A DNA stretch of 64,000 bases from NCBI RefSeq assembly GCF_002153425.1, contig NZ_KZ119600.1, forward strand, positions 621,022-685,021, given 5' to 3'. Made by a program: the position numbers and the translations under genes. Below, one piece after another: positions 9,270-17,184 of the stretch (its first letter is position 1; the number at the start of each line of letters is the position of its first letter). The notes below the pieces were generated by a model, which worked only from the letters and a program-made list of their open reading frames with translations, ran no database searches and had not been told where the DNA came from. This DNA comes from Litchfieldia alkalitelluris. GTDB taxonomy: Bacteria > Bacillota > Bacilli > Bacillales > Salisediminibacteriaceae.

Positions 9270-9304
9270 AAAAGAAAAGGGTCCTCCCCCCTTTTCTTTT
9301 TTTT
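9270..9304 (+). terminator. Strong terminator after the 81-residue protein
   Basis: AAAAGAAAAGGG and CCCCTTTTCTTTT pair almost perfectly around a 6-base loop and run into eight T residues. A second small dyad (GGAGGT/ACCTCC) lies just upstream at 9243-9261. Confidence 0.85.
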
Positions 9305-9440
9305 GACTAAAGCTAGGGTGAACCTGAAAAGTTTATCGTTGTCAGAAGTACAGTTGTTTTTGTATTATTATATTTATCGGTTCGTATGTCCCAACAAATT
9401 AATTCTTGGGCAACATATCTATAATTTTGTGAGGATGAAA

Positions 9441-10184
9441 ATGATGAGGACTATATTATGGTTTTTTTACTTTTTTGCTTATTTAATTGTTGCAATTCCT
9501 AGTTTAATGAAAGCAACAAGATTACGAAGACAAGGCAATGAAAAGGGACATGAAGAACATGTAATAAAGGTTACAAAAAATTGGGCGGATTTTTTACTCA
9601 GGAAGGCTGGGGCAAAAGTACATATCCATGGTTTAGAAAATGTACCAGATGAAACGGTCTTAATTGTAAGTAATCATCAAGGGAACTTTGATATTCCGAT
9701 ACTTTTATCTAGCTTAAATAGAAAAATTGGTTTTATTTCTAAGAAAGAAGTGAAGAAAATCCCCCTTATAAGGACGTGGATGGAGCATTTAGACTGTATT
9801 TTTATGGACAGAAGTAATCGAAGGCAAGCTGTAAAATCTATTTTGGAAGGCGCCAAAAAGTTAGAACAGGGACAAGACATCGTCATTTTTCCAGAGGGGA
9901 CAAGAAGTAAAGGGGGCCCTGTTTCCAGATTTAAAAAAGGCAGCTTTAAACTGGCGACTAGATCTAAGGCCACTATCCTACCAATAACTATTGATGGATC
10001 GTATCGCTTAATGGAGGCTAATAACAACTTCATAAAGCCGGCAGAGGTCCATGTAACAATATCTAAGCCTATCAGAGTACACCAAGAGTATCCGGATATG
10101 GATGTTATACAGCTTGCTGAGATCGTTCAAAACCAAATTGAAGATCAGCTTTATCATGAAGAACAAAAGAAGAGAACGGTATAA
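9441..10184 (+). CDS. plsC: 1-acyl-sn-glycerol-3-phosphate acyltransferase
   Basis: A 247-residue PlsC-type lysophosphatidate acyltransferase. It transfers a second acyl chain to lysophosphatidic acid to make phosphatidic acid at the membrane. One N-terminal helix (WFFYFFAYLIVAIPSL) is followed by the catalytic NHQGNFD (N-H-x4-D) box and the phosphate-binding FPEGTRSKGG box, in the order and spacing of the family. The frame is open from 9216, but the GTGAGG site at 9429-9434 points to the ATG at 9441 (or 9444). It stands near other lipid genes (SCP2 protein, PssA further on). Confidence 0.93.
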   Translation: MMRTILWFFYFFAYLIVAIPSLMKATRLRRQGNEKGHEEHVIKVTKNWADFLLRKAGAKVHIHGLENVPDETVLIVSNHQGNFDIPILLSSLNRKIGFISKKEVKKIPLIRTWMEHLDCIFMDRSNRRQAVKSILEGAKKLEQGQDIVIFPEGTRSKGGPVSRFKKGSFKLATRSKATILPITIDGSYRLMEANNNFIKPAEVHVTISKPIRVHQEYPDMDVIQLAEIVQNQIEDQLYHEEQKKRTV

Positions 10185-10294
10185 AGAGGATGCTCAGGTG
10201 CCTCAGCAGCCGTCTACGGCAAAGAAGACACGGCAAAGAATGAGCATATGTCGCACTTGTACCTTGCGTGAAAGCGTATGGACTGTTACCAACA

Positions 10295-10323
10295 CCAACA
10301 CAATATTAGTATCTTCACGGTAG
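10295..10323 (+). repeat. 29-bp dispersed repeat, copy 1
   Basis: This 29-bp stretch, which ends TTCACGGTAG, matches 17185-17213 with only two differences. Just upstream, ACGGCAAAGAA occurs twice in tandem (about 10215-10240). Both copies of the repeat lie in gaps after a stop codon. The rest of the 10185-10387 gap has no gene that I can support. Confidence 0.6.
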
Positions 10324-10387
10324 ACAAAATTTTTTAAGCATATAAAAATATTTAGAGGATTTTGTAAATATATATCTAATTAGTAAA

Positions 10388-10405
10388 TGAATGAATGTTC
10401 AATCA
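10388..10405. promoter_or_regulatory. FadR-like operator before SCP2 gene
   Basis: TGAATGAATGTTCAATCA matches the B. subtilis FadR operator pattern TGAATGAnTAnTCATTCA at 14 of 16 defined bases. FadR represses fatty-acid degradation genes and is released by long-chain acyl-CoA. It lies 23 bp before the SCP2 ATG, where it would block transcription. The match is read by eye. Confidence 0.6.
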
Positions 10406-10427
10406 TTAATTTTAAGGGGGAAGCAAA

Positions 10428-10754
10428 ATGTCAGTGAAAGATATGTTTCAAGACTTATTAGATAAGATGAAAGAGGATCCAAGCCACCTGGGAGATATGA
10501 ATGTCATATATCAGTTTAATCTTTCTGGAACAGATGTTGTGTACCAGTTAAAAATTGAAAATAAAGAAGTTGATTTTGTTAAAGAAGAGAAGTATGATCC
10601 AAAAATCACCATTGAAATGAATGAGGAAAATTTTAAGAAACTAGTGGAAGGTAACTTAAATCCTACTATGGCTTACATGAGTGGTAAATTAAAAGTACGA
10701 GGGGACTTATCATTAGCACTTAAATTGCATTCCTTACTAAAAAAATATCAGTAA
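10428..10754 (+). CDS. SCP2 sterol-binding domain protein
   Basis: A 108-residue single-domain SCP2 protein, similar in size to B. subtilis YusD. The domain is recognised from DVVYQLKIENKEVDF, the KITIEMNEENFKKLVEG segment and the MSGKLKVRGDLSLALKL signature. Such proteins bind hydrophobic ligands such as acyl chains or acyl-CoA. AAGGGGG precedes the ATG. The FadR-like site just upstream fits a role in fatty-acid use. It is followed by its own terminator. Confidence 0.88.
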   Translation: MSVKDMFQDLLDKMKEDPSHLGDMNVIYQFNLSGTDVVYQLKIENKEVDFVKEEKYDPKITIEMNEENFKKLVEGNLNPTMAYMSGKLKVRGDLSLALKLHSLLKKYQ

Positions 10755-10770
10755 TTCCTTTAAGATGCTA

Positions 10771-10802
10771 AAAAAGACCTTCAAGTGATAAAGGTCTTTT
10801 TT
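10771..10802 (+). terminator. Terminator after SCP2 gene
   Basis: AAAAAGACCTT and AAGGTCTTTTT form an 11-bp stem with a 9-base loop ending in T residues. It also lies just downstream of the minus-strand FbpB-like gene. Confidence 0.85.
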
Positions 10803-10844
10803 AGTATAATCTATCATGTATTTTTTTAAATTGCATAAGACAAA

Positions 10845-10982
10845 TTATGCTTCTTGTAATTCTTGATGTAGTTTGTCCTCAACTTTTTTTTCAATTAATT
10901 CAATTGCTCTGTCGTCTTCTAATAATTGTTTCTTGTTTTCTTCCACTAATTCTTCAAAACTTTTCTGGAAGCGCTTTCTCAT
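10845..10982 (-). CDS. FbpB-like small basic protein
   Basis: A 45-residue protein beginning MRKRFQKSFEELVEENK and ending HQELQEA. The MRKR..KSFEELV.ENK start is the signature of the FbpB family of Fur-regulated basic proteins, which in B. subtilis help the FsrA small RNA spare iron. A GGG-containing site lies about 10-14 bases before the ATG and is not strong. I see no clear Fur box in the AT-rich upstream DNA, so iron control is inferred from family only. Genes of this size are easily missed. Confidence 0.75.
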   Translation of the reverse strand: MRKRFQKSFEELVEENKKQLLEDDRAIELIEKKVEDKLHQELQEA

Positions 10983-11135
10983 TTTTACATCAGCCCTTTT
11001 TTATCTAAATTTTCTTTCTATTAAATTATATAATATATTACTATCAATACATGTGAAACCTGTTACAAATTTCTGAACATTTTGTATGGACTTTTAGAAT
11101 ACAACTAAACAATTATTTTTCACGCATAAATAATT

Positions 11136-11344
11136 TTTTCCACAATATCCACAAGTTAATCCACAGTAAAATTGTTTATATATAAAACATCAAGATAGTT
11201 ACTAACATTATCCACAGATTTACTTAAAGTTATCCACATATTTTGATTAAAATTTTATCCACAACTAAAATTATATTTAATACTAGTATTTTTGTTAGTT
11301 ATCCACATTGTTAACATATATGTGGGTAAGTAGGCTGTGGACAT
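11136..11344. promoter_or_regulatory. DnaA-box cluster
   Basis: Four perfect TTATCCACA boxes lie at 11208-11216, 11230-11238, 11255-11263 and 11299-11307, all in the same orientation. One-mismatch boxes are at 11136-11144, 11145-11153, 11157-11165 and, reversed, 11321-11329; a two-mismatch reversed box is at 11336-11344. The surrounding DNA is very AT-rich. No dnaA or dnaN gene is near, so this is probably not oriC itself but a DnaA-titrating or regulatory cluster like those known elsewhere on the B. subtilis chromosome. It ends about 50 bp before the FadR-like site of the MBL gene. Confidence 0.8.
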
Positions 11345-11391
11345 TATTATATGACTTTTTAGTTAAAGTAAGTTAAAATATAGTAAAAAAA

Positions 11392-11409
11392 TGAATGGTT
11401 ATTCATTAT
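11392..11409. promoter_or_regulatory. FadR-like operator before MBL-fold gene
   Basis: TGAATGGTTATTCATTAT matches the FadR operator pattern TGAATGAnTAnTCATTCA at 13 of 16 defined bases. It lies 18 bp before the MBL-fold ATG. With the site at 10388 it suggests that both genes respond to acyl-CoA. The match is read by eye. Confidence 0.5.
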
Positions 11410-11427
11410 TAGTTGAGGAGCGGAAAT

Positions 11428-12393
11428 ATGTCCCAGGTTTGCGAAGTTTCAAAAGATATCATAAAAATGACATTACCAACACCATTTTTAGTTGGTCCAG
11501 TAAATTCATATCTCATTAAAGGAAATGCATTGACTTTGGTAGATGTGGGCCCAAAGACACCAGAGGCACTAGCTGCATTAAAACTGTATTTAAAAGAACA
11601 AAGACTTCAACTGAAAGACATTGAAGTTGTTATTTTAACACACCATCATCCCGATCACATAGGTTTACTAGAAGAATTTATTCCACATGCAAAAGTATAT
11701 GCCCACAGAAAAGTGAAGCCTTGGTTAAATTCGGATACAAATTTTTTGCAAAAGACAAGGGGATTCTTAAACGGTCTATATCGAAAGCATGGGGTTAGTG
11801 AGGCAATTATTTCAGAAATAGAACGAAACAATAAGAAACTCTTAAGTTATTCGGCTAAAGGGACTGTGGATAAAGTATTAGAGGAGGGAGACAAGCTAAG
11901 TTTTCTTGATGGGTGGTCTGTCATTGAAACTCCTGGTCATGCACAAAGTCACATTTCCCTTTATCGTGAGGATGGATTGTTAATATCAGGTGACCATTTA
12001 ATCAAACATATATCTTCCAATGCTATTATTGAAGCGCCTTATGAAGATGGGGAAGAGAGGCCACGTACATTGCTCCAATATAGACAATCGATGGAAAAGT
12101 GCATGCATATTGATATAGCCTATTCAGGTCATGGAGAAGCAGTAACGGACCCTAAAACTTTAATAAAAACACGTTTAGCTGAACAAGATAAGAAAGCAAA
12201 ACAGTTTAAAAGTATGATGGGGTCTGACCCAATAAGTTGCTTTGAGCTATGCAAGAAAAAATACGCCCACATTATTGAAAAGCAAGCTGCATTGACGTTT
12301 TCTGAAACTCTTGGTCATCTTGATTTATTAGAAGAGAGGAAAGAAGTGGAAAGGGTAGAAGGTGACGGAGTATTAAAATATAGAGTCATTTAA
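11428..12393 (+). CDS. MBL-fold metallo-hydrolase
   Basis: A 321-residue metallo-beta-lactamase-fold hydrolase. The metal site is clear: THHHPDHIG (His72-His77) with the later ETPGHAQSHISLY, LISGDHL and SGHGE segments. The C-terminal ~80 residues form a winged-helix-like tail common in glyoxalase II/LACTB2-type proteins. It probably hydrolyses a thioester or similar bond; with an acyl-CoA-type operator upstream, an acyl thioester is a reasonable guess. The ATG at 11428 has GAGGAG 7 bases upstream; the TTG at 11413 is inside no good site. Confidence 0.85.
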   Translation: MSQVCEVSKDIIKMTLPTPFLVGPVNSYLIKGNALTLVDVGPKTPEALAALKLYLKEQRLQLKDIEVVILTHHHPDHIGLLEEFIPHAKVYAHRKVKPWLNSDTNFLQKTRGFLNGLYRKHGVSEAIISEIERNNKKLLSYSAKGTVDKVLEEGDKLSFLDGWSVIETPGHAQSHISLYREDGLLISGDHLIKHISSNAIIEAPYEDGEERPRTLLQYRQSMEKCMHIDIAYSGHGEAVTDPKTLIKTRLAEQDKKAKQFKSMMGSDPISCFELCKKKYAHIIEKQAALTFSETLGHLDLLEERKEVERVEGDGVLKYRVI

Positions 12394-12527
12394 CAATGAA
12401 TGAGTATGCACTTTTGGAGTTACTGGCACTTTAGTATTTCCTCGTTTTATAAATATTGTTTCGAGATTTAATTAATTGGTAAAATATAAAGTAAGAAACA
12501 ATAAAACGTGAATGGAGGGAAACAATC

Positions 12528-12983
12528 ATGACTGAGCAAAATAATAAGAGCAGTTGGGTGAAGAAAACGTTCATTCTAGGGGCAGTGGCAGGTTCAATTT
12601 ATCTGATATCAAATAAGAGGGCGCGGACAAAGCTTTCGGATAACATGTACAATATAAAAAATCAGTCTAAGCAGCTGTATTCTGTTGTAAAGGACAATCG
12701 TGAACAAATTATCGCACAAATGAAAGCTTCGGGAGATAAACTTTCGCAAGTGGTGGAAGGAGCATCAGAAGATATAAAAACAATTGTGGAAACCTCTCAG
12801 CATATGAAGGATCATACGCAAGTTTTACTCCAAACCTTAAAAGAAACACAACATGAATTTAGTGATTTAAAGGACAAGCTTTCAGGGCAAGGGAAGCTAG
12901 ATACCCGATCAGCTAACGAGCTTCTTCCAGCAGGGGACGAATGGGACACAGGGGACACAGGGGACGAAAACATCATTCAATAA
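12528..12983 (+). CDS. YtxH-like single-pass membrane protein
   Basis: A 151-residue protein with a short hydrophobic helix near the N-terminus (FILGAVAGSIYLIS, residues ~15-28), a basic KRARTKL stop-transfer segment, then about 90 residues of probable coiled coil. This resembles small YtxH-like envelope proteins, but the match is loose. The tail holds a 9-bp tandem DNA repeat (GGGACACAG) that codes DTGDTGD. TGGAGGG precedes the ATG. Function unknown. Confidence 0.7.
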   Translation: MTEQNNKSSWVKKTFILGAVAGSIYLISNKRARTKLSDNMYNIKNQSKQLYSVVKDNREQIIAQMKASGDKLSQVVEGASEDIKTIVETSQHMKDHTQVLLQTLKETQHEFSDLKDKLSGQGKLDTRSANELLPAGDEWDTGDTGDENIIQ

Positions 12984-13018
12984 GTGATTTGTTTCTTCTA
13001 GGGGAGGAACGGAGATTT

Positions 13019-13052
13019 GGGTAACCATCATCAAGGTGGTTATCCTTTTTTT
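13019..13052 (+). terminator. Terminator after YtxH-like gene
   Basis: GGGTAACCA and TGGTTATCC pair around a 9-base loop and are followed by seven T residues. Confidence 0.85.
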
Positions 13053-13136
13053 ATTTGGCGTGGAAATAGGTTTTAAGGGACATGATTCGGTTCTCCTCGA
13101 TTAATGACCAGAAACCAACCATAGCTCATTTTGCTT

Positions 13137-13325
13137 ATATCGAGCCAACTCCAACTGAAGACAAATAAAGTAGATCTGGTTAGTTGAATGTCGTTAGATG
13201 AGGTGACTGGCGACAAAAGAGGTTGGAGAGCGAGCGGGATTGTCGTTAGATCAAGCAACTAACGACAAAAGATACAAAAAAGCAATCAAACTGTCTCCAG
13301 ATCCGACACCTCGCAACTAAAATTA
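13137..13325 (+). repeat. Short array of degenerate ~52-bp hairpin repeats
   Basis: Two clear units start at 13189 and 13241, exactly 52 bp apart; their first 32 bases agree at 26 positions. The second forms TTGTCGTTAG/CTAACGACAA, a perfect 10-bp stem; the first keeps the stem with two G-T pairs, which would pair in a plus-strand RNA. Weaker copies are visible at about 13137 and 13292. The rest of the 530-bp gap between 12984 and 13513 holds no gene. The period matches the array at 24781 although the sequence differs. Confidence 0.6.
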
Positions 13326-13513
13326 AAAACGATTTTTTCCACATGTGGATAAATAAAGTTGAAGTAAAAAAGAAAAAATGTAACGAATCCTATATACACA
13401 GGCATAAATTGAAGTTACTTACAGTACATATCATTCAAAGGAAAAAAGATGTTTGAGATGGCATGTTTAAGGATACATATCTGTACATGCTATTTTGAAG
13501 GGGGAATAACTTA

Positions 13514-14305
13514 ATGTCATTACGCAATGATTTGAAAGCATTAAAGGAATTCCAATGTGAGCAGGGAAAATGTGTATTGTCAGTTTACTTAAATACGGAT
13601 AGGTCAGAGCAGGATCAGCAGAAGGGCGAATGGAAAATACGACTAAAAAATGGTTTGAAGCGGTTAGAGGAGTATTTAGTTTTATCAGGAGAAGAAGATC
13701 AGCTTAAAAGTTATAAAAGACTCAGGAGAAAAGTAGAGAAGGAAATTCGTGGGAATCAGTCTCACCTGCAGAAAAGTGTTGTGATTTTTGCTTCTGAAGA
13801 AGGGTTGTGGTCTTCTCACTACTTGCAATTGCCAGTTGATACAAGTTTCCATTGGGAAAAGGCACCAGTATTAGATCAGTTGGAAGAATTTCAGAAAGCG
13901 TTTCCAAGGACAGGGATTATCATGCCGAATTTAGATCAGATCAAGATTTATGATGCTGAACTGGGAGAAATTAAGGACACGAGAGTTTATGAATTTGATA
14001 TAGAAACGGATGATTGGAAAGTGAAGAAAGGGGCAGCATCAACGGATAGGATAGCTTCAAGTGCCAATCATGTTGACGATTATCAGCAAAGGTTTGAAAA
14101 TAATTTAAATCGATTTTATAAAAAAATGGCAAATCAAATAGAACAAATGAAACGTGATCGTAAATGGGAGTCAGTTTATATAATTGGTGAGCCTGACTTA
14201 GTCCGTACTTTAGAAGCGCAAGTGAGAATTGATGTTGACCAGTGTGTCATGAAAAATTTAAGTAACTCACAATCTTCGAAAGTTCTTGCTCAAGTATTTC
14301 AATAG
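13514..14305 (+). CDS. VLRF1-family aeRF1-type release-factor-like protein
   Basis: A 263-residue protein of the bacterial archaeo-eukaryotic RF1-like (baeRF/VLRF1) group. The start LRNDLKALKEFQCEQGKCVLSVYLNTD and the later RFENNLNRFYKKMANQIEQM and VYIIGEPDLV segments match that family. Members are thought to act at the ribosome, perhaps in releasing stalled peptides, but this is not established for Bacillus. Length is normal. GAAGGGGGAA precedes the ATG. It is monocistronic with its own terminator. Confidence 0.75.
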   Translation: MSLRNDLKALKEFQCEQGKCVLSVYLNTDRSEQDQQKGEWKIRLKNGLKRLEEYLVLSGEEDQLKSYKRLRRKVEKEIRGNQSHLQKSVVIFASEEGLWSSHYLQLPVDTSFHWEKAPVLDQLEEFQKAFPRTGIIMPNLDQIKIYDAELGEIKDTRVYEFDIETDDWKVKKGAASTDRIASSANHVDDYQQRFENNLNRFYKKMANQIEQMKRDRKWESVYIIGEPDLVRTLEAQVRIDVDQCVMKNLSNSQSSKVLAQVFQ

Positions 14306-14325
14306 ATCAATATAAAATATAAAAT

Positions 14326-14372
14326 GTGTCTCCCAAAGCATTTCCGATATGAATATGGGAGACACTTTTTTA
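14326..14372 (+). terminator. Terminator after VLRF1 gene
   Basis: GTGTCTCCCA (14326-14335) and TGGGAGACAC (14356-14365) form a perfect 10-bp stem followed by seven T residues. Confidence 0.9.
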
Positions 14373-14383
14373 ATAATTGAAAA

Positions 14384-14428
14384 GTTCACAAAATAGTCGG
14401 GGACCAGGTCCCCGACTATTTTGTGAAC
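14384..14428. terminator. Perfect 21-bp inverted repeat overlapping the ykuK 3' end
   Basis: The arms at 14384-14404 and 14408-14428 are perfect complements around a 3-base centre; the core reads GGGGACCAGGTCCCC. The right arm contains the last codons and the stop of the ykuK-like gene, so the left arm is an inverted copy of its own 3' end. On the minus strand it would act as a terminator, though it lacks a long T run. Confidence 0.75.
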
Positions 14429-14952
14429 CGATTTGCATAGGCACTTGCGACATATGATTCAGGTTTTATTTTAGGTTCAAGCCCCATGGACTCTATTCTT
14501 GCAACCATTTCCCTCACATATAGTCTTGTTTTATTACGATTTTGTGCGCCAATATCAATGTGACCTTCTATTGTAAACGATGCACCTTTATAAATGTGTG
14601 GTAACACAATATCTATGAGTTGATCTTTTCTTTCCTCTGTAAACATAGATGCGATTTCTTCTGTTAATGAGGTCTCTAATGAAATCTTCTCATGTAGATT
14701 TTTCATTTGACGAGGAATAACTACCTTACGAATGCAGGCCCAGGCCCCTTTTCCCTCTTGTTGAATGACCACGCCTGTGACAAAACGAGTGTAGGTAGAA
14801 TGCACCTGTGAATCAGTACCAAACATAAGTCTGAAATTACCTTTAGGGTCCCGTTTCATAAAACGAAGTATCCTTTGGAAAACTTGTTCGAAGGTCATAT
14901 TTTTTTCTTGCGAGTTTTCGAATGAGTAATTAAGCGCATGGAGTTTTCGCAT
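14416..14952 (-). CDS. ykuK: YkuK-family RNase H-like protein (DUF458)
   Basis: A 178-residue protein matching B. subtilis YkuK: the NMTFEQVFQRILRFMKRDP start, the FRLMFGTDSQVHSTYTRFVTG core and the SFTIEGHIDIG segment are conserved. The family has an RNase H-like fold with acidic residues (GTDSQVH, EGHID) in the expected places; enzymatic activity has not been shown to my knowledge. The ATG at 14952 fits the family's usual N-terminus; a GAAAGGAAAGG stretch is somewhat far upstream, and a TTG at 15009 would add 19 residues. Confidence 0.83.
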   Translation of the reverse strand: MRKLHALNYSFENSQEKNMTFEQVFQRILRFMKRDPKGNFRLMFGTDSQVHSTYTRFVTGVVIQQEGKGAWACIRKVVIPRQMKNLHEKISLETSLTEEIASMFTEERKDQLIDIVLPHIYKGASFTIEGHIDIGAQNRNKTRLYVREMVARIESMGLEPKIKPESYVASAYANRFTK

Positions 14953-15277
14953 AAATTTTATACCGATGCCTTTCCTTTCAGATTTTTGATATCTTTTTGA
15001 AAGCACCAAACAATAAATTTATTTATTACATGTCTATTCTGTTCGAAGAAAAATCGTGCCTTATAATATATAAGATTAAGAATGCCAGCCAGTATAGTTA
15101 GTATTTAAAAAGAAGTAGTAGTTTATTCAATTTTTTTGTAAGCCAGTTTTCACTTATTTATATTTTTTTAGGGTGAAAAATATGATAGGAGAGTAACAAA
15201 GTGAAGTAGTCTTGTACCTATCACACAATATTAACAGTGTTTATATAAATACATTAACTTTTTATCAAAGCCTAGAT
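14953..15277. other. Gap of about 330 bp without a supported gene
   Basis: AT-rich DNA upstream of the ykuK-like gene. I see no ORF with a ribosome site and no clear RNA structure before the terminator at 15278. Confidence 0.5.
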
Positions 15278-15319
15278 AAAAAAAGTGCTCCACGAAGTCA
15301 AGTCGTGGGGCACTTTTTA
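15278..15319. terminator. Terminator after MFS gene
   Basis: AAAAAGTGCTCCACGA and TCGTGGGGCACTTTTT pair over 16 positions with one wobble, with T runs on both strands. It serves the minus-strand MFS gene that ends at 15379. Confidence 0.85.
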
Positions 15320-15378
15320 CAAATTTTGATATGAAGATCTAAAAAGCAGGGTAGTTAATACCTTTGAGGCTAAGAGTA

Positions 15379-16587
15379 TTAAGAGGCTATCTCAACCTTA
15401 TCTCCACTATTAGACCCTGTTTTTTCAAAAATGATAGCAGCAATGAAGATGACTGTGAGCATGCCGCTCATGGAATAATAAAGGGCACCTTGGCCTACAA
15501 CTCCGATTAACCAGCCACCGACTGTTGGGCCAACCATACTTCCTAGGGCAAAAAGAATACCAGTCATCACTGTACCAGTAGGTAATAGGTTTGCCGGTAC
15601 TAAATCAGCTAAATAGGCAATTCCTAAGGAGAAGGAAGAACCTAATAGCATGCCAGCAAGAGTGAATAATGTCCATAACAGCCATGGAATATGCTCAACG
15701 AAACTCATTAAGAAGAACAAAATTAGACCAAAGAAGATAATTCCCCTCAACACACGACTTCTGCCTATTTTGTCACTCAGCATACCAAGGGGAAGCTGTG
15801 TGATTAAGCTACCAAATACGAAGCTTGGGAGTAATAGAACAGTCACAAATTGAATATCAATCCCCATGCGCATGGCATAAACGGGATAGTTGCCGTGTAA
15901 GGAAGCTTCAAGATAGCCGTACATAAAACCTGGAAGTAAAGCGAACCAAGCTAGTTTAATCACTTGAATATAGCGGGAGAAAGTATTCATTTGTGAAGCA
16001 GTTTCAAAGTCACTTTCCGGCCACTCATTTTTTAAAAATAGCATAAAAATCCAGGCAATAACGCTACAAGCAGAAGCGATGATAAACGGTAAATACTCAT
16101 TTATGGATAAGAGCTGCGTCATCATTGGGCCAATACCAAAACCAAGTCCAAAGGCTAACCCGTATAATGCTAGCTGTCTTCCTCGCTTTGCCCTTGGAGC
16201 AGTGGTGCTAATCCATATTTGAGTGGAAAAGTGGATTAAGTTATCCGCAATACCAACAATAATTCTTAATATGAACCAAAACCAAAAAGTTTGCCAAATT
16301 GGAAATAAAATTAATGAGATCATGACAAGAATCAAGCCAATGATAATAACAGGTTTATAGCCATATTTACGGACTGGCTTTTCAATAAAAGGTGAAATTA
16401 ATATGATACCAATATACAATGCAGCTGCATTTAGTCCGTTGGCAGACGATGAAACCCCTGCCGTTTCTAGCATGACGGCTAGTACTGGTAGGAGCATACC
16501 TTGTGAAAAACCTGCGATAAGAACCATACCAACTAGAACCCAGTAGCGATAAACGGGGTTGTTTTGATTATTTGTATGAATAGCCAA
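15379..16587 (-). CDS. Major facilitator superfamily transporter
   Basis: A 402-residue polytopic protein with about 12 hydrophobic segments. The MFS loop motif appears as IEKPVRKYGYKPVIIIG after helix 2 and again as LPLGMLSDKIGRSRVLRG in the second half. The substrate is unknown; a link to B. subtilis YfkF is possible because yfkD and yfkAB homologues are in this window, but I cannot confirm it. The ATG has a GGAGGTTTT site. It is monocistronic. Confidence 0.88.
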   Translation of the reverse strand: MAIHTNNQNNPVYRYWVLVGMVLIAGFSQGMLLPVLAVMLETAGVSSSANGLNAAALYIGIILISPFIEKPVRKYGYKPVIIIGLILVMISLILFPIWQTFWFWFILRIIVGIADNLIHFSTQIWISTTAPRAKRGRQLALYGLAFGLGFGIGPMMTQLLSINEYLPFIIASACSVIAWIFMLFLKNEWPESDFETASQMNTFSRYIQVIKLAWFALLPGFMYGYLEASLHGNYPVYAMRMGIDIQFVTVLLLPSFVFGSLITQLPLGMLSDKIGRSRVLRGIIFFGLILFFLMSFVEHIPWLLWTLFTLAGMLLGSSFSLGIAYLADLVPANLLPTGTVMTGILFALGSMVGPTVGGWLIGVVGQGALYYSMSGMLTVIFIAAIIFEKTGSNSGDKVEIAS

Positions 16588-16771
16588 TAGGAAAAAACCT
16601 CCTAATAATAATGTGTCGGATTATGTGATGTAAGATGATCATCCTATACCATTGTAAATCCTTTTAGGTTGAATACAAGTAAAATATTTCGGAGTTCGTA
16701 TAAGATGACGATTTATATATTGGAAGGGTACAATAGAATTGAAAATGTAAGTAATAAGGAAGGTGAATTAG

Positions 16772-17152
16772 ATGAAATTTCAAATGAAAGAAAATGGTTT
16801 TGAAACGACATTTGAGTATGGAACAATTCAGATCTCAGGAAATGAAGAGTACGGATTCCGTCCATACCAGTTAATGGTTAGCTCTATCGCAGTTTGTGGT
16901 GGAGGAGTTTTAAGAAAAATATTAGAAAAGAAGCGAATGACAGTTACGGATATGACAGTAGATGCGGATGTCACTAGAGATCCAGAGTCAGCAAATAAAA
17001 TCACGAAAATTCATTTGCATTACACCATTTCTGGAGAAGGCTTGTCAGAGGATAAAGTAGAAAAAGCAATGGTGTTGGCCCAAAAGAACTGTCCAATGGC
17101 CCAGACCGTGATTGATTCAGTAGAGCTGACAGAAAGCTTCACGATTGTTTAG
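16772..17152 (+). CDS. OsmC/Ohr-family protein
   Basis: A 126-residue OsmC-like protein. The two reactive cysteines of the family are at Cys42 (SSIAVCGGG) and Cys107 (QKNCPMAQ). OsmC proteins reduce organic hydroperoxides with a thiol partner; this short form resembles the YhfA-like branch, whose activity is less clear. GAAGGTG precedes the ATG. Its stop is followed by a dispersed repeat and then a MATE gene on the same strand. Confidence 0.9.
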   Translation: MKFQMKENGFETTFEYGTIQISGNEEYGFRPYQLMVSSIAVCGGGVLRKILEKKRMTVTDMTVDADVTRDPESANKITKIHLHYTISGEGLSEDKVEKAMVLAQKNCPMAQTVIDSVELTESFTIV

Positions 17153-17184
17153 GAAAGGCTTAAGGGAGTGGAGTGTAACGCCCC

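Noticed and set aside
11136..11344. Chromosomal oriC or a plasmid origin
   Set aside because: No dnaA, dnaN, rep or partition gene is near, and neighbours are ordinary chromosomal genes. I kept it as a DnaA-box cluster only.
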